Below are positions 59,760 to 64,000 of a DNA stretch of 64,000 nucleotides, piece after piece. The notes beneath the pieces are model-generated. The model saw only the letters and a program-made list of their open reading frames with translations, made no database searches and was not told where the DNA came from. Position 1 is the stretch's first letter, and each line of letters begins with the position of its first letter. A program made the translations under genes and the position numbers. This stretch comes from Laburnicola sp. R22_1 (Eukaryota > Ascomycota > Dothideomycetes > Pleosporales > Didymosphaeriaceae), in assembly GCA_014281115.1 (NCBI GenBank), contig JACONQ010000010.1:1860001-1924000 (forward strand), read 5' to 3'.

Positions 59760-61079
59760 ATATAACGCGTTAACTTGCTCGTAGGCAGTAACACTTATTG
59801 CTACTACAGCTCCCTATAAGTCTACACTATAGGTTTAAATACCTAGTAATGCTGCCTTGCTTATCGCATTCTCTACCTCTCTCTACTATATTAGAATCGC
59901 TCTAGAAGTTAACGCGCCTTGCCCTTGCTATAGCACCTTAGCTATAGAGTGTACGCGTTAATAAAGCGACGATACTATAATATACTAAGACACTAAAAGG
60001 CATGTTTAAAGAAATAGGTATATAGCACCTAAAAGGCCTACTAGATCTGCGCTAGGTGTAAATAAATCTCTAGATTATCTAGCCTAAGAAGGTTAGCCTA
60101 TAACTACTATATAAGTAGTTATATAATAGTAATAGTCTAGCGTACGCAGCGTATATAGTAGAGCTCTAGAACCTTCGCCTACTAAAAAAGCATCTTTAGG
60201 ACAACTATAACTATAATCTTGCCATATATTACTATATATAGTTAACTACTATTAAAGAGAACAATAACAAAAGGTATACGCACTAGTACCTCTACCTTAT
60301 TACTACTCGCAATACTATATAGATGTGCTAGTAGTAATAATAATAATAATAAAATAATAATAACAAAACAATAATAATAAAATAATAATAACAAAACAAT
60401 AATAATAAAATAATAATAACAAAATAATAATAATAAAATAATAATAAAATAATAATGAAATAATAATAAAATAATAATAAAATAATAATAAAATAATAAC
60501 GCGAACTTAGTTCTTTAATAGAATAGGTAATAAAAAGAATAAAAGAAGCGTGCATACAGTAATATAATGCAAAGTAACCTAAGAGTAATTACTAGTATCT
60601 ATAAAGAGATATAAATAATAAACTATTGTATTACTATATAATATCCATAGTTAAAAGTTCCGTTAAAGGATTCTCTTATATATATGCCTCTAGCTATGCT
60701 TTACTAATAGTAAAAATTCTTACTATACCTATATTCTATAGTTTACCTTAGTATATTATATAGTATTAATCTTTAAGATTAAACTATTTTATACACTTCT
60801 CTAGCTTTATCTTATAGATATATTTACTAGTTATGTAGTAAAGGTAGGTAGTAGTAGTTAGGTAGGATACTTAATTATTACTATTCTTATTATCTTTAGT
60901 AGTACGGCGATGTGGCCTTACCTATGATTTGAATGTGGATTTTTTTTTAGTCGAAGTGGGCGCGCCAAGCGCACCAAGCTTGCTTAGCTCGCTTGTAACG
61001 CGCTAACCCCTTTTTATTAACACCTTAAAACGCTTTTCTATATATATAATAGTAGAAGAAATATCTGCTATTATTGTAA
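59760..61079. other. Unresolved segment between copia protease and Gag, possible further insertion
   Basis: About 1.3 kb separates the protease and Gag readings, more than a copia polyprotein needs. It contains islands much less depleted of C and G (about 59,760-60,000 and 60,900-61,015) and a microsatellite. The ends carry ACGCGTTAACTTGCTCG and GCTCGCTTGTAACGCGC, only weakly related as inverted repeats. I cannot assign a class. Confidence 0.4.
60332..60499. repeat. AAT/AAC-type compound microsatellite
   Basis: About 170 bp of AAT, AAAT and AACA units. The long Tyr/Ile/Leu-only minus-strand frame across it is an artefact of the repeat. Confidence 0.92.
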
Positions 61080-61320
61080 TATTTTTATTAGAAACCCCTT
61101 AGTCGCAAAAAAAAAAACTATACAAAGCAAGTTCCTTATTAGTATACTCTTCTATATCCTACATATAGAACTAAATAGTTTTATATAAAGGCGTTTTATT
61201 ATTATACTTTTTATAGAAGGTAATATACTATTTTATTGCGCGGGTACACTTACTACGTAGATAGTTAGAAGACTAATAACCTTCCTTATAGTACACAAAA
61301 TACTTCTTTAGTCTTATATA
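61080..61320 (-). pseudogene. Copia Gag zinc-knuckle region, degraded
   Basis: The minus strand reads KYFVYYKEGY-SSNY followed by SKCTRAIK. It corresponds to the KCFVCxKEGCWSxNH zinc knuckle of fungal copia Gag proteins with Cys and His codons changed to Tyr. A charged C-terminal part continues to about 61,080. Confidence 0.65.
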
Positions 61321-62418
61321 AATATTATTTAATTAGAATCTAAATTATAATAATAATAGTATGAATTATTTGCAAAATTCTTATCTATAAGAGCCTAGTA
61401 ATCTGTCTCTTTATATAGAAAAGTTATATTTGCAATTAGTATAGTATATACTAGCCTCTTATAAGTACTAATTAGATTAGCAATTATTTGCAATTTAGAT
61501 TAATATATAGAGATTAGCAACTAGCGTTTTATAGATAGGCTTAATAGTAAATATAGCCTACTCTAGCTCTAGTTATTTATAGTATACTTATATAATAGTA
61601 ATATTAAGAGAAATTCTCTTAGTAAAATTCGTACTTAATACTTTCTATATAAGGGTAAGCCTATTAATTATTGTCTCTAGGACTTTGCATAGACTTTTGT
61701 TAGGAGTTTTACGCTAATATTATACAAAAGTTATTATAGTCTAGTCTATTTAATACTAGTTATAATTAATAGTAGTATTAAAGTAACTATTAAGTGCTTT
61801 ATATAAGCACTTCTATAATTATTTAAGATAAATAGTATAGAGGTAATACTATACTATATAGCTAGTAAGAGTATCTAAAAAGATATCTAGATATTAATTC
61901 TTAGTAATATCTAGGCGTCTATATAGATCTATAAAGATCCTAGTCTTATTTACTAAAATATTATATAGAGCTCTAGTATAGTTATTATTCTTATTTTATA
62001 CCTTTTAAAATTAGATTATCTTATTAGCTAAAATTCTCTAAAAAGGTAGGTTATGCTTATGTAGAAGCTTATATAGGTTAAATTATAATATAGGCTTAGT
62101 TTATATAGATTAGTATAGTGTCTATAATTTACGTTTAACTAGTAGTAGTTCTATTCTATACAGCGTTTAATAATTACAAGTAGGTAGGCGAAATAGTAGT
62201 TAGGTACTATATATAAAAAGTAATAGTTTATTTAGTTATTTATATAAATAAAATTATCCTTAGTACTTATATAAAGGTTCTCTTAAGATATCTATAGAAA
62301 TCTACGGCTATATAGATGCCTATAATAGTAGCTGCTTACTTTATTTAGGTTTATATAATAGCCTAACTAAGTTAGGTATCTTTAGGATTAGCCTTAGTAT
62401 TTATATATAAGAAGTTAA
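61321..62418. other. Copia Gag N-terminal region, illegible
   Basis: By position this should encode the N-terminal Gag on the minus strand. Stops and substitutions are too dense for me to read motifs. Confidence 0.35.
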
Positions 62419-62694
62419 GTTACGACTCCGCGGTCCACTACGGCTCTCTAACAGTCCACCGGTTAAGAGATAATATGTGACTCAGTCATGCCAAATAGCA
62501 GACTATCTATTAACTGCTATTGATAATGCCGCTATATAAAACATCGACGACAAAATCATCGTTATTTTGTGTATATTTTATTACTACCACTGTGTGCTAG
62601 GTGCTAGGTTTTAGTGCCTCCTATTTTACTCCTCTCTGTGTATAGTACGGATTCGACCTTGGTTAGAATCTTAACACGACGAAGATCTTCAATA
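62419..62694. repeat. 276-bp repeat, copy 2 (little mutated)
   Basis: Begins GTTACGACTCCGCGG and ends GATCTTCAATA. Unlike its surroundings it keeps many C, G and CpG dinucleotides. An identical 15-base sequence, ATATAAGAAGTTAAG, flanks it at 62,405-62,419 and 62,692-62,706 (overlapping the repeat ends slightly), which looks like a long target-site duplication. On the complementary strand GGTCGAATCC resembles a pol III box B, but no box A is evident. Class unknown: SINE-like, a MULE-type miniature element, or a solo LTR. Confidence 0.75.
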
Positions 62695-62706
62695 TAAGAA
62701 GTTAAG

Positions 62707-63589
62707 CGAGCTAGTAAAGGCAGTAATATATAAGCAATATCTATATTACTATAGACTACTTTGTGCAGTTTGCTAGCACTTATAGCTCTAGTATTTATTC
62801 TTAGTATAATGCCCTTTTCTCTTAGGACTATAATAAGCTCTCTTCTAAACGTACAGTTTAACTTTAAAAAATAGTGTTCTTTTTATTCTTTAAAGTCTTT
62901 CTATAATAATTCTAAGAAAGCTGTCCCTTTTTAATATAATATATACTAAATAGCAATAGTATATATTACGTACAATTACATTTCTAATAAAGAGGAATTA
63001 TTTACTAGATTAATCTTATTCTTCTAGTACTTAGGTCTTATTTCCTTGCGTAGTATTGCCTCTAATATTCCTATCCCTTTAGTATACTTATTATATAGTC
63101 TAGTATATTTAGGCATATTAGTGTTATTTTATAAAGTAGAGGTAGTAAAGGCAAAGGCTTTCTACAAAGTAGTAGTAGGAGTAGTTATTATATAACTACT
63201 TTGTTTAATAGGTTAGTTATATAAATAGTTACACTTTATTAGAGTTTATTATTATCTAACTATATATTTATATAGTTACTAGTAGTATGCTTAGTGCACT
63301 ATCTTCTCTTAAATTTTATATAGTAGTAATATCTACTTACTAACTTAATAAAAGAGTTAATTTACTATTCTTATAAATAAGGATAGGTTTTATATATCTT
63401 ATATAATTACTTTCTTTATTTTATATAGTAGTAATAGTTACTTACTAATTTTATAAAGGTTTAATTTACTATCCTCTTACGTATAAAGAATAGAGTATAA
63501 TAAAATAAATTATATAGCTAATAATAACTTATATAATCTATCTTTACTCTTACTAATTTATAGTTAAAAGTTAGTTAATTACTAATTAG
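62707..63589. other. Copia 5' leader region
   Basis: AT-rich, between the 276-bp repeat and the right LTR. It should contain the leader and Gag start of the minus-strand element. The primer-binding site would lie immediately left of 63,590; the sequence there (CTAATTAGTAATT on the minus strand) is too mutated to assign a tRNA. Confidence 0.35.
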
Positions 63590-63875
63590 TGTTAAATAGG
63601 CTCTATAGCTAGCTATATAGATATTAATATCTAATACTCTATACTAGCAAGTATAGAGGGCGTATAGGATAATTGTATAAGAAAAGAAAATAATATAATA
63701 AAACTAACTTAGTATTAATTACTTATTTCTAAAAAGAATATAAATAGAAAAAGAAGATTCTATAGTGTATAAGCTATAGCACATAGGTATTATATAATCC
63801 CTATATAATGCTATTATGCGATAATATTAAAATCTTAACTCTCTTAGATGCTCTTGCCTATATAGTGTATAGACA
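63590..63875 (-). repeat. Copia 5' LTR, intact length
   Basis: 286 bp, TGTTAAATAGGC to TATAGACA, followed by the target duplication ATAAT (63,876-63,880). It provides the uninterrupted reference for the split left LTR. Confidence 0.88.
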
Positions 63876-63901
63876 ATAATATAAAAAAGTAGAGTCTTTT
63901 A

Positions 63902-63971
63902 CTTAGTAATTAAAAAAGAGTATAAAAATGTAATTATAAAAAGTCTTTTTACGCTCTTTTTATTTACTAAG
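63902..63971. repeat. Imperfect inverted repeat (hairpin-forming)
   Basis: Arms 63,902-63,928 (starting CTTAGTAATTAAAAAAGAG) and 63,946-63,971 (ending TTTATTTACTAAG) are complementary with a few mismatches, about 17 bases apart. It lies outside the copia element, in the older sequence it inserted into, close to the window end. Confidence 0.6.
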
Positions 63972-64000
63972 CAGGGGGCTCTGCTTTTTTTATTATGTTA

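Larger units (their letters stand above)
43241..63875 (-). mobile_element. Ty1/copia-type LTR retrotransposon, RIP-degraded, carrying nested insertions
   Basis: Direct LTRs of about 286 bp lie at 43241-45720 (interrupted) and 63590-63875. They start TGTTAAAT/TATTAAAT and end GACA/AATA, the differences being RIP-type transitions. The 5-bp sequence ATAAT at 43236-43240 recurs at 63876-63880, a target-site duplication proving one element. Decayed coding on the minus strand runs in copia order: Gag zinc knuckle (about 61,080-61,320), protease (59,210-59,640), integrase (58,480-59,200), RT (57,560-56,307, continued 48,001-47,700) and RNase H (47,700-47,090). After removing the nested gypsy and pogo elements about 10 kb remains, long for copia, so further insertions are likely. 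Confidence 0.85.

Noticed and set aside
60328..60555. 75-codon Tyr/Ile/Leu-rich frame
   Set aside because: Translation of a trinucleotide microsatellite, not a gene.
57561..62694. The two 276-bp repeats as LTRs of one 5.1-kb element
   Set aside because: Copia integrase, protease and Gag lie between them in continuous order, copy 2 has its own flanking duplication, and the two copies differ greatly in mutation load.

Overview
The window looks like nuclear DNA of a filamentous ascomycete (Pezizomycotina, most likely Dothideomycetes). Genes carry short introns of about 45-130 bp with GTANGT-like donors, CTRAC-like branch points and YAG acceptors. Recognisable families are fungal: Spt5, a Tea1/KelA-type kelch protein, CAB4-type PPAT, DUF1996, a stand-alone CDH-type cytochrome and F-box expansions. 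The right third is an extremely AT-rich block in which CpA has almost vanished in favour of TpA, the mark of repeat-induced point mutation (RIP). I cannot name the species.

Positions 1 to about 42,960 are gene-bearing and of ordinary composition. In order: the 3' part of an unknown gene (to 862); an alpha-carbonic anhydrase (3052-4093); a DCAF7/AN11-like WD40 protein (minus, 5925-8112) divergent from phosphopantetheine adenylyltransferase (8368-9597); an F-box-like protein (10838-12516); Spt5 (minus, 14545-17582); a six-exon membrane-anchored protein with an LPxELR motif (minus, 18113-19795); a BTB protein (minus, 20481-21487) divergent from a second F-box-like protein (22057-23472); a short-chain dehydrogenase (minus, 24837 to about 25779); a truncated SAT4/Pth11-type membrane protein relic (27163-27701); a DJ-1/PfpI-fold protein lacking the nucleophilic Cys (28186-29222); a secreted DUF1996 protein (33041-34347) convergent with a secreted CDH-type cytochrome (minus, 35078-35880); and a 1512-residue kelch/coiled-coil polarity protein (minus, 37819-42476). 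Long gene-free stretches separate several of these, notably 863-3051, 12517-14544, 29223-33040 and 35881-37818.

From about 42,960 to the end the DNA is a RIP-degraded nest of transposons that can be resolved by reading the junctions. A Ty1/copia-type LTR retrotransposon on the minus strand fills 43241-63875: LTRs of about 286 bp at both ends, flanked by the 5-bp duplication ATAAT. Its left LTR is split by a 2191-bp TA-flanked Tc1/mariner (pogo/Fot1-like) element at 43438-45628. Its reverse transcriptase region is split by a complete 8300-bp Ty3/gypsy element at 48002-56301, with 208-bp LTRs, a polypurine tract and the 5-bp duplication ATATA. Two copies of a 276-bp repeat, one much less mutated, also lie inside. 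Decayed Gag zinc-knuckle, protease, integrase, RT and RNase H stretches can still be read. No intact transposon gene remains.

Taken together, the left part is housekeeping plus accessory secreted and F-box/BTB genes. Five putative ubiquitin-ligase adaptor-type genes lie between 5.9 and 23.5 kb. The strongest novel-structure signals are the transposon stratigraphy, the Cys-less DJ-1-like protein, the little-mutated 276-bp repeat with a 15-bp flanking duplication, and a 133-bp inverted-repeat element at 2478-2610.
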